Positions 1 through 8,839 of a stretch of 64,000 nucleotides of DNA are shown in pieces. Numbering within the stretch: the first letter of the stretch is position 1; each line of letters begins with the position of its first letter. This DNA comes from DRPN01 sp964599235 (GTDB taxonomy: Bacteria; Bacteroidota; Bacteroidia; Bacteroidales; VadinHA17): the NCBI GenBank assembly GCA_964599235.1, contig CAZRDX010000031.1, forward strand, positions 139,423 to 203,422. Reading direction: 5' to 3'. A program made the position numbers and the translations under genes. The notes below the pieces were generated by a model, which was not told the origin of the DNA, ran no database searches, and was given only the letters and a program-made list of their open reading frames with translations.

Positions 1-697
1 CTTGGCCATGCTGGACATCCCTTATGCGGGATGCGACCCCTTCACCTCGGCCCTCACCTTCAACAAATACGCCTGCAAGCTCTATCTGGAGAAACACCAT
101 GTGGCCACGGCCCCCTCCCTGCTGGTGCGTCGGATGTCGGGATGGGTACCGCCCGACACTTCGGGAATGCGCTTCCCTCTCTTCGTCAAGCCCAACACCA
201 GCGGCTCCTCCTTCGGGGTCAGCAGGATCCACGAACCCCACGAGCTGATGAACGCCCTGCGTAAAGCCTTCGAGGAGAGCAACGAGGCGATCATCGAGGA
301 ACAGATCAGCGGCACCGAGGTGTCGTGCGGCGTGCTGAAGACCGCCACACGCGAGATCATCTTCCCTCCTACCGAGATCGTCAGCAAAAAGGATTTCTTC
401 GACTACGAAGCCAAATACACCGAGGGGATGGCCGAGGAGATCACCCCCGCACGTCTGCCGGAGGAACAGATCGAGCTGATACGCGAGACCGCCTCTTACA
501 TCTACACCCTCCTGGGCTGTCGCGGCATCGTGCGCATCGACTTCATCCTCGATGGGGAGACCCCCTGGTTCCTGGAGGTGAACGCCATCCCCGGCCTGAG
601 CCGTGAGAGCATCATCCCCCGCCAGGCGCAGGTCTTCGGCATCAGCATGACGGAGCTCCTCACGCTGGTGCTGGAAGATGCTCTTAGCCGGCGGTGA
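1..697 (+). CDS. ddl: D-alanine--D-alanine ligase, C-terminal part (cut by window edge)
   Basis: This cytoplasmic ATP-grasp enzyme joins two D-alanines for peptidoglycan precursors. About 231 residues are visible; the family is usually 300-350 long, so the N-terminal domain lies before the window. Visible marks are the ATP-binding lysine in FPLFVKPNTSGSSFG (Lys63 of the visible part) and the metal-binding set in RIDFILDG...FLEVNAIPG (Asp180, Glu192, Asn194), followed by the ESIIPRQA tail region. The ATG at position 8 is not a real start because homology runs through it. The last 14 bases overlap the end of the convergent gcvP gene. Identification is firm; the true start is out of view. Confidence 0.93.
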   Translation, partial: LAMLDIPYAGCDPFTSALTFNKYACKLYLEKHHVATAPSLLVRRMSGWVPPDTSGMRFPLFVKPNTSGSSFGVSRIHEPHELMNALRKAFEESNEAIIEEQISGTEVSCGVLKTATREIIFPPTEIVSKKDFFDYEAKYTEGMAEEITPARLPEEQIELIRETASYIYTLLGCRGIVRIDFILDGETPWFLEVNAIPGLSRESIIPRQAQVFGISMTELLTLVLEDALSRR

Positions 698-3551
698 AGT
701 TCTCCAGATCGGAGGCCGAACACATCAGGTTGCGGTCGCCCCATGCCTCATCGACGCGGCTCACCGGCGGCCAGAACTTGTTCTCCGCCACCCACGGCAG
801 GGGGAAGACGGCCTGCCAACGGCCGTAGGGATGGTCCCAGGGCTCGGTCAGCACCACCTCCTGGGTGTGCGGCGCATTCTTCAGCACATTGTCCTCCGCA
901 TCCGTCTTTCCCTCTTTCACCTCCATGATCTCGGCATGGATCTGTTTCATGGTCTCGATGAACCTGTCGAGCTCGGCCTTCGACTCACTCTCGGTAGGTT
1001 CCACCATGAGGGTCCCGTGCACGGGGAAAGAGAGCGTGGGTGCATGAAAACCGTAATCCATGAGCCTCTTGGCGATGTCGGTCTCGGTGATGCCCGTCTC
1101 CTGGCGGAAGGGACGGCAGTCGAGGATCATTTCGTGTCCCACGTAGCCTGTCTCGCCGGTATAGAGCGTGGGGAAATGGCCCTGCAGGGCCCGGGAGAGG
1201 TAGTTGGCATTGAGGATGGCCACCTGGGTGGCGCGGGTGAGCCCCTCACTGCCCATAAGGTGGATGTAAGCGTGGGAGATGACCAGGATCTGGGGGCTGC
1301 CGTAAGGAGCCGCCGCGATGGTGTCGCGCGCCTTGGACCCGCCCGTATGGACGACAGGATGGTCGGGCAGGTAATCGACCAGGTGGGAGGCCACGGCCAC
1401 GGGCCCCACACCCGGCCCGCCACCGCCGTGCGGGATGGCAAAGGTCTTGTGCAGATTGAGATGACAGACATCGGCACCGATGGCTGCCGGGCTGGTCAGC
1501 CCCACCTGGGCGTTCATGTTGGCACCGTCCATGTAGACCTGGCCGCCATAACGGTGGATGATCTCGTTCATCTCGGTGATGCGGCTCTCAAAGACACCGT
1601 GTGTAGAGGGATAGGTGACCATGAAGGCGGCCAGTCTGTCACGATGTTCCTCGGCCAGACGGGCCAGCTCGTCGACGTTGATGTTGCCGCGCTCGTCGCA
1701 CGGCACCACCACCACCTTCATGCCGGCCATCACGGCACTGGCAGGGTTGGTGCCATGAGCAGAAGAGGGTATCAGCACCACGTCGCGATGCCCCTCGCCA
1801 ATGTCCTGGAGATAACGCCGGATGATGGTCAGGCCGGTATATTCGCCCGCAGCACCGGAATTGGGCTGGAAGGTGATGCCGGTAAAGCCGGTGATCTTCA
1901 GTAGGGCATCCCCAAGCTCGTCGATGATCTGCTGGTAGCCCGCAGCCTGTTCACGCGGCACGAAAGGATGCAGGCCGGCGAACTCCGGCCAGCTCACGGG
2001 GATCATCTCCACGGCAGCATTGAGCTTCATCGTACACGACCCCAGCGAGATCATCGAATGGGTCAGAGAGATATCCCGCCGCTCCAGTTTCTTCATGTAG
2101 CGCATCAGCTCGGTCTCCGACCGGTAACGGTGGAACACCTGCTGGTTCATGAAAGAAGAGGTGCGGCGCAGCTCTGCCGGGAACCAAAGCCGTTCCTCAG
2201 CGCTGCTCACCGAAGGGGCCTCGGTCTTTTTCGCGGCAGCGAAGATCTCCAGTAGCCTCTTCACATCCTCTTCGGTGGTGGTCTCATCAAGGCTGATCAG
2301 GACGAAGCCATCGAAGAAGTAATTTAGGTTGATCTTTCGTGCGAGGGCCTCTTCGCGTATCTTCTCCCGCAGCACGGTGCCGGTCTTCACCTTGAGGGTA
2401 TCAAAGAAGGCGGTATTCACCTGTTCGTATCCCATGACCGTGAGTCCTTCGTGGAGGTTTCCTGTCATGGAGTGGATATTGCGGGCGACGTTCTTCAGCC
2501 CTTCGGGACCGCGGTAGACGGCGTAGAAGCCGGCCATGATGGCCAGGAGTGCCTGGGCGGTGCAGATGTTGGAGGTAGCGCGTTCGCGCTTGATATGCTG
2601 TTCGCGTGTCTGGAGGGCCATGCGTAGGGCGGGTTTGCCGTGGGCGTCGCGGCTGACGCCGATGATACGACCCGGCATGTGGCGCTTGTACTCTTCTTTG
2701 GCGGCCATGTAACCGGCATGGGGTCCTCCGTAGCCCATGGGCAGGCCTAGACGCTGCACCGAACCTACCACCACGTCGGCACCCCACTCTCCCGGCGGCA
2801 CCAGGAGCGCCAGGCTGAGGATATCGGCAACGACCACCAGCGGCACTCCCTCCTCTTGCAGACGCCCCACCCAGGCACGGTAGTCGTGCACCGCCCCGTC
2901 GCCGTCGGGATACTGCACCATGGCACCGAAGAAAGTGGCATCGGGCACCGTCTCTTTCCAGTCGCCCACCACCAGCTCAATGCCGCGGGCTTCGGCACGC
3001 GTGCGCACAATGGCCAGCGTCTGCGGGAACACCTTGCGGTCGACGAAAAAACGAACCACCCCCTCTTTCATTTGCTTGCGCGAACGGGCATGGAACAACA
3101 TCAGCATCGCCTCGGCCGCCGAAGTGCCCTCATCCAGCAGCGAAGAGTTGGCCAGCGGCAGACCCGTCAGCTCGATGATCACCGTCTGAAAATTGAGCAA
3201 CGCCTCCAGCCTCCCCTGGGAGATCTCTGCCTGGTAAGGCGTGTACGAGGTGTACCACGACGGGTTCTCCAGGATGTTGCGCTGGATCACCGGCGGGAAG
3301 AAAGTGTCATAATACCCCATGCCGATGAACGAACGGAAAAGCTTGTTGCGGGATGCAATGCCTTTGATGTACCGCTGATACTCCGCCTCGGTCATGGCAG
3401 GTATCTCAGGGAACGACTCCAGACGAATATCGCGGGGAATGACTTTGTCGATAAGCGTATCCAGGGAATGTTCACCCAGAAAACGAAGCATCTCCTCGAT
3501 GCCCTGTTCACGCGGGCCGATGTGACGGTCCATGAAATGCTCTCTTCTCAT
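684..3551 (-). CDS. gcvP: Glycine dehydrogenase (decarboxylating), P protein
   Basis: The P protein of the glycine cleavage system decarboxylates glycine with PLP and passes the aminomethyl group to lipoyl-GcvH. The protein is about 955 residues, the length of the single-chain form (P1 and P2 fused). RHIGPREQGIEEML near the N terminus is a family hallmark. The PLP lysine is in NLHKTFAIPHGGGGPG (Lys702, counted from base 3551). The ATG at 3551 (MRREHFMDRH) is chosen over 3611, which adds residues unlike the family; the ATG at 3533 is also possible. No gcvT or gcvH lies in the window. The 3' end overlaps ddl by 14 bases. Confidence 0.95.
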   Translation of the reverse strand: MRREHFMDRHIGPREQGIEEMLRFLGEHSLDTLIDKVIPRDIRLESFPEIPAMTEAEYQRYIKGIASRNKLFRSFIGMGYYDTFFPPVIQRNILENPSWYTSYTPYQAEISQGRLEALLNFQTVIIELTGLPLANSSLLDEGTSAAEAMLMLFHARSRKQMKEGVVRFFVDRKVFPQTLAIVRTRAEARGIELVVGDWKETVPDATFFGAMVQYPDGDGAVHDYRAWVGRLQEEGVPLVVVADILSLALLVPPGEWGADVVVGSVQRLGLPMGYGGPHAGYMAAKEEYKRHMPGRIIGVSRDAHGKPALRMALQTREQHIKRERATSNICTAQALLAIMAGFYAVYRGPEGLKNVARNIHSMTGNLHEGLTVMGYEQVNTAFFDTLKVKTGTVLREKIREEALARKINLNYFFDGFVLISLDETTTEEDVKRLLEIFAAAKKTEAPSVSSAEERLWFPAELRRTSSFMNQQVFHRYRSETELMRYMKKLERRDISLTHSMISLGSCTMKLNAAVEMIPVSWPEFAGLHPFVPREQAAGYQQIIDELGDALLKITGFTGITFQPNSGAAGEYTGLTIIRRYLQDIGEGHRDVVLIPSSAHGTNPASAVMAGMKVVVVPCDERGNINVDELARLAEEHRDRLAAFMVTYPSTHGVFESRITEMNEIIHRYGGQVYMDGANMNAQVGLTSPAAIGADVCHLNLHKTFAIPHGGGGPGVGPVAVASHLVDYLPDHPVVHTGGSKARDTIAAAPYGSPQILVISHAYIHLMGSEGLTRATQVAILNANYLSRALQGHFPTLYTGETGYVGHEMILDCRPFRQETGITETDIAKRLMDYGFHAPTLSFPVHGTLMVEPTESESKAELDRFIETMKQIHAEIMEVKEGKTDAEDNVLKNAPHTQEVVLTEPWDHPYGRWQAVFPLPWVAENKFWPPVSRVDEAWGDRNLMCSASDLENFTAG

Positions 3552-3608
3552 GAAAATATGGTTTTGTGCCTGGCCAAAAATAAGAAAAGGCCCCGGCATA
3601 AAAAACCG

Positions 3609-3616
3609 CAAAGATC
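3609..3616 (-). promoter_or_regulatory. Possible -7 element for gcvP
   Basis: Read leftward this is GATCTTTG, one base off the Bacteroidota -7 consensus TAnnTTTG. It sits 58 bases before the chosen gcvP start. No clear -33 TTTG was found. Confidence 0.35.
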
Positions 3617-3646
3617 AGTTCTGCAGCATATGTTGATAAGAACCGT

Positions 3647-4303
3647 TCAGGGCCTGAGGAAATCGAGGAAAGGGTTGTCTCGCACCTCGCGTTCGAGGGT
3701 GGTGTCGGGACCGTGGCCGGGAAAGATACGGGTCTCGGGAGGGAGGGCGGCCACCAGCCCTTCGGCGATGCTGCGGCGCAAGACGTCGTAATCACCCCCC
3801 GGCAGATCGGTGCGGCCGATGCTGCCGTTGAAGATCACATCCCCGGGGAAAAGAAGTCCGGCACCACGATGGTAATAACCCACACTCCCGGGAGTATGGC
3901 CGGGAAGATGAAACACCTCCAGCGCCGTATCACCCCAGGTGACCCGCTCCTGCGTGAGGGGAACCATTCCGGGCAAAGCATTCACAGGAAAAGAGAAGAT
4001 CTCTCCCTGCTGAGGCACGGTCCTGAACACCTCCTCATCGGCAGGATGGAGCAAGGGCCTCAGACCGAACTCCCGGGCAAAAAAAGGTGTTCCGCACACA
4101 TGGTCGAGATGACCATGGGTGAGCAACACGTGCCGCAGAACAAGTCCCCGTTCGCGGATGAAAGCAGCGATCTCCTCCTCTTCCGCAGCATCATGACAAC
4201 CGGGATCGATCACCACAGCCTCCCCCCGGCCATCCCACAGTAAATAAGTGTTTTCCATGAAAGGGTTGAAGACGAAGGTCTTTACCTCAAGGGTGGCGTT
4301 CAT
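3647..4303 (-). CDS. MBL-fold metallo-hydrolase, glyoxalase II-like
   Basis: This 218-residue metallo-beta-lactamase-fold protein has the full di-metal site. HGHLDH is at residues 63-68, with later ligands in the LPGHTPGSVGYY, FPGDVIFNGSIGRTD and FPGHG motifs. This matches the small hydroxyacylglutathione hydrolase/YcbL-like group, which cleaves thioesters of the glyoxalase type. The C-terminal substrate domain of true GloB is absent, so the substrate is uncertain. It lies one base after pcm on the same strand and is probably cotranscribed with it. No signal peptide is seen, so it is cytoplasmic. Confidence 0.88.
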   Translation of the reverse strand: MNATLEVKTFVFNPFMENTYLLWDGRGEAVVIDPGCHDAAEEEEIAAFIRERGLVLRHVLLTHGHLDHVCGTPFFAREFGLRPLLHPADEEVFRTVPQQGEIFSFPVNALPGMVPLTQERVTWGDTALEVFHLPGHTPGSVGYYHRGAGLLFPGDVIFNGSIGRTDLPGGDYDVLRRSIAEGLVAALPPETRIFPGHGPDTTLEREVRDNPFLDFLRP

Positions 4304-4304
4304 A

Positions 4305-4976
4305 TCAGACTGTTTTTCCCTGGTTACTGGTGCCTTTGAGCATGGGTACGAACTTAAAATCGCCGTGCCGGGTGGTCTCGATACGCTCTTTGTCGTGTTT
4401 CACGACACGGATCATGGTCTGGTTTTCCCCGCTTCCCACAGGAACAACAAGGATACCACCGCTGCGCAGTTGACGGATGAGAGCCTCGGGTACTTCGGGC
4501 GCCGCAGCCGTGATGAGGATCTTGTCAAAAGGAGCAAAAGCAGGTAACCCTTCATAGCCGTCACCATAAAAGAAACGGGGATGGTAACCCAACTGGGTGA
4601 GAAGGGCCTGGGCATTGAGGAAAAGTTCTTTCTGACGTTCAATGGTAAAGACCCTGGCGCCCATCTCCATGAGGATGGCGGTCTGATAACCCGAACCGGT
4701 ACCTATTTCCAGCACCTTGTCCCCTTCCTTCACTTCCAGGAGCATGGTCTGAAAAGCCACCGTATAAGGCTGTGAGATGGTCTGACCCGCCCCGATGGGG
4801 AAGGCCTGGTCCTGGTATGCCTGTTCCAGATAACCGGCATCCATGAAGAAATGACGCGGCACCTTGTTGATCGCCTGCAGCACCCTTTCGTCGGAAATGC
4901 GGGCGCGCAGCCGTTCCACCAGCTGCTTGCGAAGCCCTTTGTGTCGTAAGCTGTCTTCCAGTTCCCTGTAGTTCAT
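4305..4976 (-). CDS. pcm: Protein-L-isoaspartate O-methyltransferase
   Basis: This cytoplasmic repair enzyme uses SAM to methylate isoaspartyl residues of damaged proteins. It has 223 residues, the usual length. Signature regions are VPRHFFMDAGYLEQAYQDQA, then GAGQTISQPYTVAFQ (residues 62-76) and the SAM motif VLEIGTGSGYQTAIL (residues 88-102). It is the first gene of a two-gene leftward unit with the MBL hydrolase. It is divergent from the oxidoreductase-like gene at 5074 across 97 bases. Confidence 0.94.
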   Translation of the reverse strand: MNYRELEDSLRHKGLRKQLVERLRARISDERVLQAINKVPRHFFMDAGYLEQAYQDQAFPIGAGQTISQPYTVAFQTMLLEVKEGDKVLEIGTGSGYQTAILMEMGARVFTIERQKELFLNAQALLTQLGYHPRFFYGDGYEGLPAFAPFDKILITAAAPEVPEALIRQLRSGGILVVPVGSGENQTMIRVVKHDKERIETTRHGDFKFVPMLKGTSNQGKTV

Positions 4977-5046
4977 GGTATGATTATCAACATGATCCCG
5001 TTAATAACTCGCTCTGCAAAACAGGTTTCCGTGTGCACAAAACATG

Positions 5047-5054
5047 TAAGTTTG
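5047..5054 (+). promoter_or_regulatory. -7 promoter element (TAAGTTTG)
   Basis: This is an exact match to TAnnTTTG. TTTC at 5025-5028, 18 bases upstream, is a near match to the -33 TTTG. The start codon at 5074 follows 19 bases later, giving a short leader. Confidence 0.6.
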
Positions 5055-5073
5055 CAGAAACGCTCACAAAATT

Positions 5074-5973
5074 ATGATAAAAATCGGGGTTTTCGGCATC
5101 ACGGGTGAAACTATCCCGTTGCTGGAAAAGATCCGCAAAGAGAAAGGCTACCGGCTTGCCGGACATCATGCGCCCGACGGGGGCGGACGGTTGCCGGAGC
5201 CGGTGGCTGAAGATCCCCAGACGCTCATCCGCCAGGCCGACGTGGTCCTTTTCTCTGCTCCGGCACCTGCCGATCTTCCCTTGTTGAGGGAGGCGATGCG
5301 CTGGTCGCGTCCTCTTTTCCTGGTCGACACGTCGCATCTTGATACCGCTCATCTGCAGGAGGTGGCTCTGCTGGCCGCCGAGGCGGATGTGGCGGTACAC
5401 TGCTTCAATCCCCTTCGCGATCATCCTCTGACAGCACGTGCCGTGAAGGTCACAGGACGGGTACTCTTCGCCGAGACGGTCCGTCTTTTCCCTGCCGGCG
5501 AAAAAGGACGCCAGGAGCTGATCGCTTCGCTCCTCCATTCGCTGGAAATGATGCTTCATCTCAACCCCACCCGGCCGCGCCGTCCCGTGGTAGGCACCTA
5601 CCTGTTGCCCGACCGTAAGGAGGGACGTGTCCAGATACAAATGGAGTTTGATGACGGGATGACCGCCGTGATCCGGCACGAGACGGGTGAACGGCTTCAG
5701 ATCCTCTGCCGTCTGGCCGGCTATGGTGAGGCGGTGAGCGTGGATCTGCGGCGTCATGTGCTGGAGCGTTCGGGAGAGAATGATCGCGTGCGGGAACGTC
5801 TCTCCCTGATGCCCGGACGCACCGCCGCCCTCTGGCAGGCCTGGCAACATTTCCTCGGCCATCCTTCACCGGACGGCTACGACGCCCTGACCCAGCGCAT
5901 CGAAGCCCTCCACCTTTTCCGGGAAACCCTCGACAGGATCACCATACGCACCTACTCCCCTCAGATCGGCTGA
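5074..5973 (+). CDS. Gfo/Idh/MocA-like oxidoreductase with a degenerate nucleotide site
   Basis: The 299-residue cytoplasmic protein begins with a Rossmann-like strand (MIKIGVFGITGETIPLL). Then come a DVVLFSAPAPADLP segment and a VHCFNPLRDHPLT segment resembling the cofactor-binding half of Gfo/Idh/MocA dehydrogenases. The glycine motif is GxxGxT rather than GxGxxG, and I cannot point to the usual catalytic EKP lysine, so activity and substrate are unknown. A dihydrodipicolinate reductase-type fold is an alternative. It has its own promoter element at 5047 and stands alone before the sugar transferase gene. Confidence 0.55.
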   Translation: MIKIGVFGITGETIPLLEKIRKEKGYRLAGHHAPDGGGRLPEPVAEDPQTLIRQADVVLFSAPAPADLPLLREAMRWSRPLFLVDTSHLDTAHLQEVALLAAEADVAVHCFNPLRDHPLTARAVKVTGRVLFAETVRLFPAGEKGRQELIASLLHSLEMMLHLNPTRPRRPVVGTYLLPDRKEGRVQIQMEFDDGMTAVIRHETGERLQILCRLAGYGEAVSVDLRRHVLERSGENDRVRERLSLMPGRTAALWQAWQHFLGHPSPDGYDALTQRIEALHLFRETLDRITIRTYSPQIG

Positions 5974-6048
5974 ACCGGACCATTTTTCCTTCCCCGCACA
6001 GACTAAAGCCCACCTCTACCCCGTTCTGATTTTGTTACCGGCCCGGAT

Positions 6049-7467
6049 ATGAACCCGAAGAAGAAGGTTCTGCTGTATGTTACCCTCGACTGGATCGCTG
6101 CCACCGCAGCCTGGGCTCTCTTTTTCATCTACCGGAAAAAGTTCATCGAACCGGAAAAGTTCGGAATGCCTGTACCGGTCCGTCTGGATGAGAAGTTCTT
6201 CCTCGGCATTCTGATCATCCCCCTGGGATGGCTGTTGCTGCACTACCTCTCCGGTTATTACCGCAATATCTATCGCAAGTCAAGGCTGCAGGAGCTTTTT
6301 CTCACTCTCCTGGTCACGGCGGCGGGCGTGACCGTCCTCTTTTTCCTGGTGATCCTCAACGACGTGATCGCCTCCTACCGCAACTATTATCATCTGCTGG
6401 GCGTATTGTTCCTTTTGCAGTTCGCCTTCACGTACCTTCCCCGTCTGATCGTCACCTCGATCACGAACCACCGCATCCACACCGGCAAGCTGGGGTTCAA
6501 CACCGTGATCGTCGGGAGTTCGGAAAAGGCGGTGAACATCTATAAGAAGCTCACTGCCTCCAACGGTAAGGCGGGTTTCCGTTTTATCGGGTTTCTGTCA
6601 TTACGTGAGGTGAAAGATCCTCCGCTGGGGAAATACCTCCCTTATCTGGGACAGCTGAAGGATGCTGCCCGGATCTTCTCTGACGGGGAACGTGTCGATG
6701 AGGTGATCCTGGCCATCGAGGAAGGTGAGAAGAAGGAGATTGGATACATCCTCAACCGTCTTTTCAGTGTGAACGCTCATCTTCAGGCGATCCCCGAACT
6801 GTATGACATTCTGGCCGGACGGGTGCGGATGTCGTCGTTCCTGGGTACCCCCCTCATCGAGATCACCCATGAGCTGATGCCGGCCTGGCAGATGGTGATC
6901 AAGACCCTGATGGATTATACGGTGGCCGTGGTGATGCTGTTGCTCACACTGCCGCTGACGCTGGTGATCTCCCTGATCATCAAGCTTACCTCTCCGGGCC
7001 CAGTCTTTTTTGTACAGGAACGGGTAGGAAGACATGGCAAACCATTCAATCTCATTAAGTTCCGGACCATGTACCAGGATGCTGAGAAGGACGGCCCGGC
7101 CCTCTCCTCGGCCAACGACCCGCGCATCACCCCCATCGGCCGTTTCCTGCGCCGCACCCGCATGGACGAGATCCCCAATTTCATCAACGTACTCAAAGGA
7201 GAGATGTCGCTGGTAGGACCCCGCCCCGAAAGAAAATATTTCGTCGACCAGATCCTCGAGAAAGCACCCCACTACATCCATCTGCAAAAGGTTAAGCCCG
7301 GCATCACCTCCTGGGGACAGGTGAAATACGGCTACGCCGAGAACGTGGATCAGATGATCGACAGAATGCAGTTTGACCTCATCTACATTGAGAATATGTC
7401 GCTGTACGTCGACCTGAAGATCCTTTCCCACACCCTGATGACCGTACTCAAAGGCAAAGGCAAGTGA
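6049..7467 (+). CDS. Undecaprenyl-phosphate sugar phosphotransferase (WcaJ/polyprenyl glycosylphosphotransferase type)
   Basis: This inner-membrane enzyme moves a sugar-1-phosphate from a nucleotide sugar to undecaprenyl phosphate, starting a surface polysaccharide repeat. Of 472 residues, about 1-140 hold four transmembrane segments. A CoA-binding-like Rossmann region follows (NTVIVGSSEKAVNIYKKL). A further membrane helix (near residue 290) precedes the catalytic bacterial sugar transferase domain: PVFFVQERVGRHGKPFNLIKFRTM, then DEIPNFINVLKGEMSLVGPRPE. The layout is that of WcaJ. The sugar is not shown by the sequence. No polysaccharide cluster follows, so it stands apart from other glycosyl genes here. 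Confidence 0.9.
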   Translation: MNPKKKVLLYVTLDWIAATAAWALFFIYRKKFIEPEKFGMPVPVRLDEKFFLGILIIPLGWLLLHYLSGYYRNIYRKSRLQELFLTLLVTAAGVTVLFFLVILNDVIASYRNYYHLLGVLFLLQFAFTYLPRLIVTSITNHRIHTGKLGFNTVIVGSSEKAVNIYKKLTASNGKAGFRFIGFLSLREVKDPPLGKYLPYLGQLKDAARIFSDGERVDEVILAIEEGEKKEIGYILNRLFSVNAHLQAIPELYDILAGRVRMSSFLGTPLIEITHELMPAWQMVIKTLMDYTVAVVMLLLTLPLTLVISLIIKLTSPGPVFFVQERVGRHGKPFNLIKFRTMYQDAEKDGPALSSANDPRITPIGRFLRRTRMDEIPNFINVLKGEMSLVGPRPERKYFVDQILEKAPHYIHLQKVKPGITSWGQVKYGYAENVDQMIDRMQFDLIYIENMSLYVDLKILSHTLMTVLKGKGK

Positions 7468-7487
7468 TTCTCCCTGCCGGGCATTGA

Positions 7488-8063
7488 CTATCTTTGTTCC
7501 TCCCTCTGAACAAGCGGATACGTGGAAAGATCGGTATAGACTGGTCCTTCGGGACGGAGGACACTTTCGACGAGATGCACCTTTTTCACGTCGAAACCGG
7601 TGATGGGGATCTCTTTTTCCTGTTCGATCAGTTGCCTCAGGAGAGTTTCCTTCACAGCACCTTTGATACGCCCGATGGTCAGATGGGGAGCAAAGGGTTT
7701 GTCCGGCAGCTCGAAATCCCCTTCGACGAGGATGTCTTCCACCGCCTCATGGAGACGTTTCAGCTGCGGAGGCATATCCATGCCCAGCCACAACACACGG
7801 GGCCGGCGAAGATGGGGGAACACCCCTGTGCCACGCAGGACGAGGCGAAAGGCAGGCAATCCGGCCAGATGCTCCTCGCACAGACGCTGCAAACGCACCA
7901 GCCGCTCCTCTTCCGTATCACCGAAAAAATGAAGGGTCAGATGCCACTGCCTCAGATCCACCCACCGGACAGGTTCCCCTCGCAGCATCCCCCGGATACG
8001 TTCGTAATGCTCACGCAAAGCATCATCGACATCGATGCGGACAGCCAAAAAGAGACGTTTCAT
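7488..8063 (-). CDS. thpR: RNA 2',3'-cyclic phosphodiesterase
   Basis: This 191-residue 2H phosphoesterase has the two HxTx motifs, HLTL (in WHLTLHFFGDTEEE) and HLTI (in FAPHLTIGRIKG). The family opens 2',3'-cyclic phosphate ends on RNA and has been described as a 2'-5' RNA ligase. The start MKRLFLAVRID at 8063 fits the family. The open frame runs on upstream to 8474 only as antisense to elbB. It converges on the sugar transferase gene, with 20 bases between the stops. Confidence 0.88.
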   Translation of the reverse strand: MKRLFLAVRIDVDDALREHYERIRGMLRGEPVRWVDLRQWHLTLHFFGDTEEERLVRLQRLCEEHLAGLPAFRLVLRGTGVFPHLRRPRVLWLGMDMPPQLKRLHEAVEDILVEGDFELPDKPFAPHLTIGRIKGAVKETLLRQLIEQEKEIPITGFDVKKVHLVESVLRPEGPVYTDLSTYPLVQREEQR

Positions 8064-8123
8064 GGTCAGGAAGGCAATAAAATTTTGTAATTTTATGTGA
8101 CCAAACCCCAAAATGTTCAGACC

Positions 8124-8786
8124 ATGGAAGATAAGAAAAAATTCGCAGTGATCCTTTCGGGCTGCGGCGTATACGACGGAGCAGAGATCCATGAGGCGAC
8201 GATGACGCTCTATGCCATCATGAAAGAAGGCGGCGTATACGAGATCTTTGCCCCCGACATCCCCCAGCACCATGTGATCAACCATCTCACCGGCGAGGAG
8301 ATGAACGAGCAGCGCAATGTGCTGGTGGAGGCGGCACGCATCGCGCGGGGCAAGATACGTCCGCTCAGCGAGTTTGAGGAGAAGGACTTCGATGCCCTGA
8401 TCATGCCCGGAGGCTTCGGTGTGGCAAAGAACCTGAGCGATTTTGCTTTCAAGGGTCCGCAGTGTACGGTACACGAGGAGGTGGCGGGGGCCATCCGTGC
8501 CATGGTCGCTGCGGGCAAGCCCATCGGCGCCCTATGCATTTCTCCGGCCATCGTGGCACGCGTCCTCGAAGATGTGGAGGTGACCATCGGCCAGGATAAG
8601 GCCACCGCCGAGGCTATCGAGGCCATGGGCGCACGTCACGTGCAGACAGGCCACGGCGAGGTGGTCGTCGACAGAAAATACAAAGTGGCCACCACCCCCT
8701 GCTACATGCTCGACGCCACCATCCTCGATATCGCCGACGGCGCCATCAACGTGGTGAAAGCCATGATGGACATGCTCAATGAATGA
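8124..8786 (+). CDS. elbB: Isoprenoid biosynthesis glyoxalase ElbB
   Basis: This DJ-1/PfpI-superfamily protein of 220 residues carries the nucleophile elbow GALCISPAIVA. It has the ElbB signature regions FAVILSGCGVYDGAEIHEA and DALIMPGGFGVAKNLS. ElbB proteins have glyoxalase activity; the link to isoprenoid synthesis comes from genetic work on the E. coli homologue. The ATG at 8124 (MEDKKKFAV) is preferred to an upstream GTG at 8097. It is divergent from thpR, and a terminator hairpin follows at 8814. Confidence 0.9.
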   Translation: MEDKKKFAVILSGCGVYDGAEIHEATMTLYAIMKEGGVYEIFAPDIPQHHVINHLTGEEMNEQRNVLVEAARIARGKIRPLSEFEEKDFDALIMPGGFGVAKNLSDFAFKGPQCTVHEEVAGAIRAMVAAGKPIGALCISPAIVARVLEDVEVTIGQDKATAEAIEAMGARHVQTGHGEVVVDRKYKVATTPCYMLDATILDIADGAINVVKAMMDMLNE

Positions 8787-8813
8787 ATGACAGGGAACAC
8801 TACGGAAAAACAC

Positions 8814-8839
8814 AAAAGGGCCTCGAGAGGCCCTTTTTT
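8814..8839. terminator. Bidirectional rho-independent terminator
   Basis: A 10-bp inverted repeat (8814-8823 with 8828-8837, loop CGAG) has an A-run on the left and a T-run on the right. It sits between the convergent elbB and DUF4294 genes and can serve both. Confidence 0.85.

Noticed and set aside
678..1904. 408-codon frame antisense to gcvP
   Set aside because: High-G+C shadow of a well-supported gene; no family resemblance and His/Arg/Gly-rich composition.
7488..7495. TATCTTTG on the plus strand
   Set aside because: It matches the promoter consensus but overlaps the end of thpR and points at no plus-strand gene nearby.
8064..8474. N-terminal extension of thpR
   Set aside because: It is antisense to elbB, and the family start MKRLFLAVRID is at 8063.
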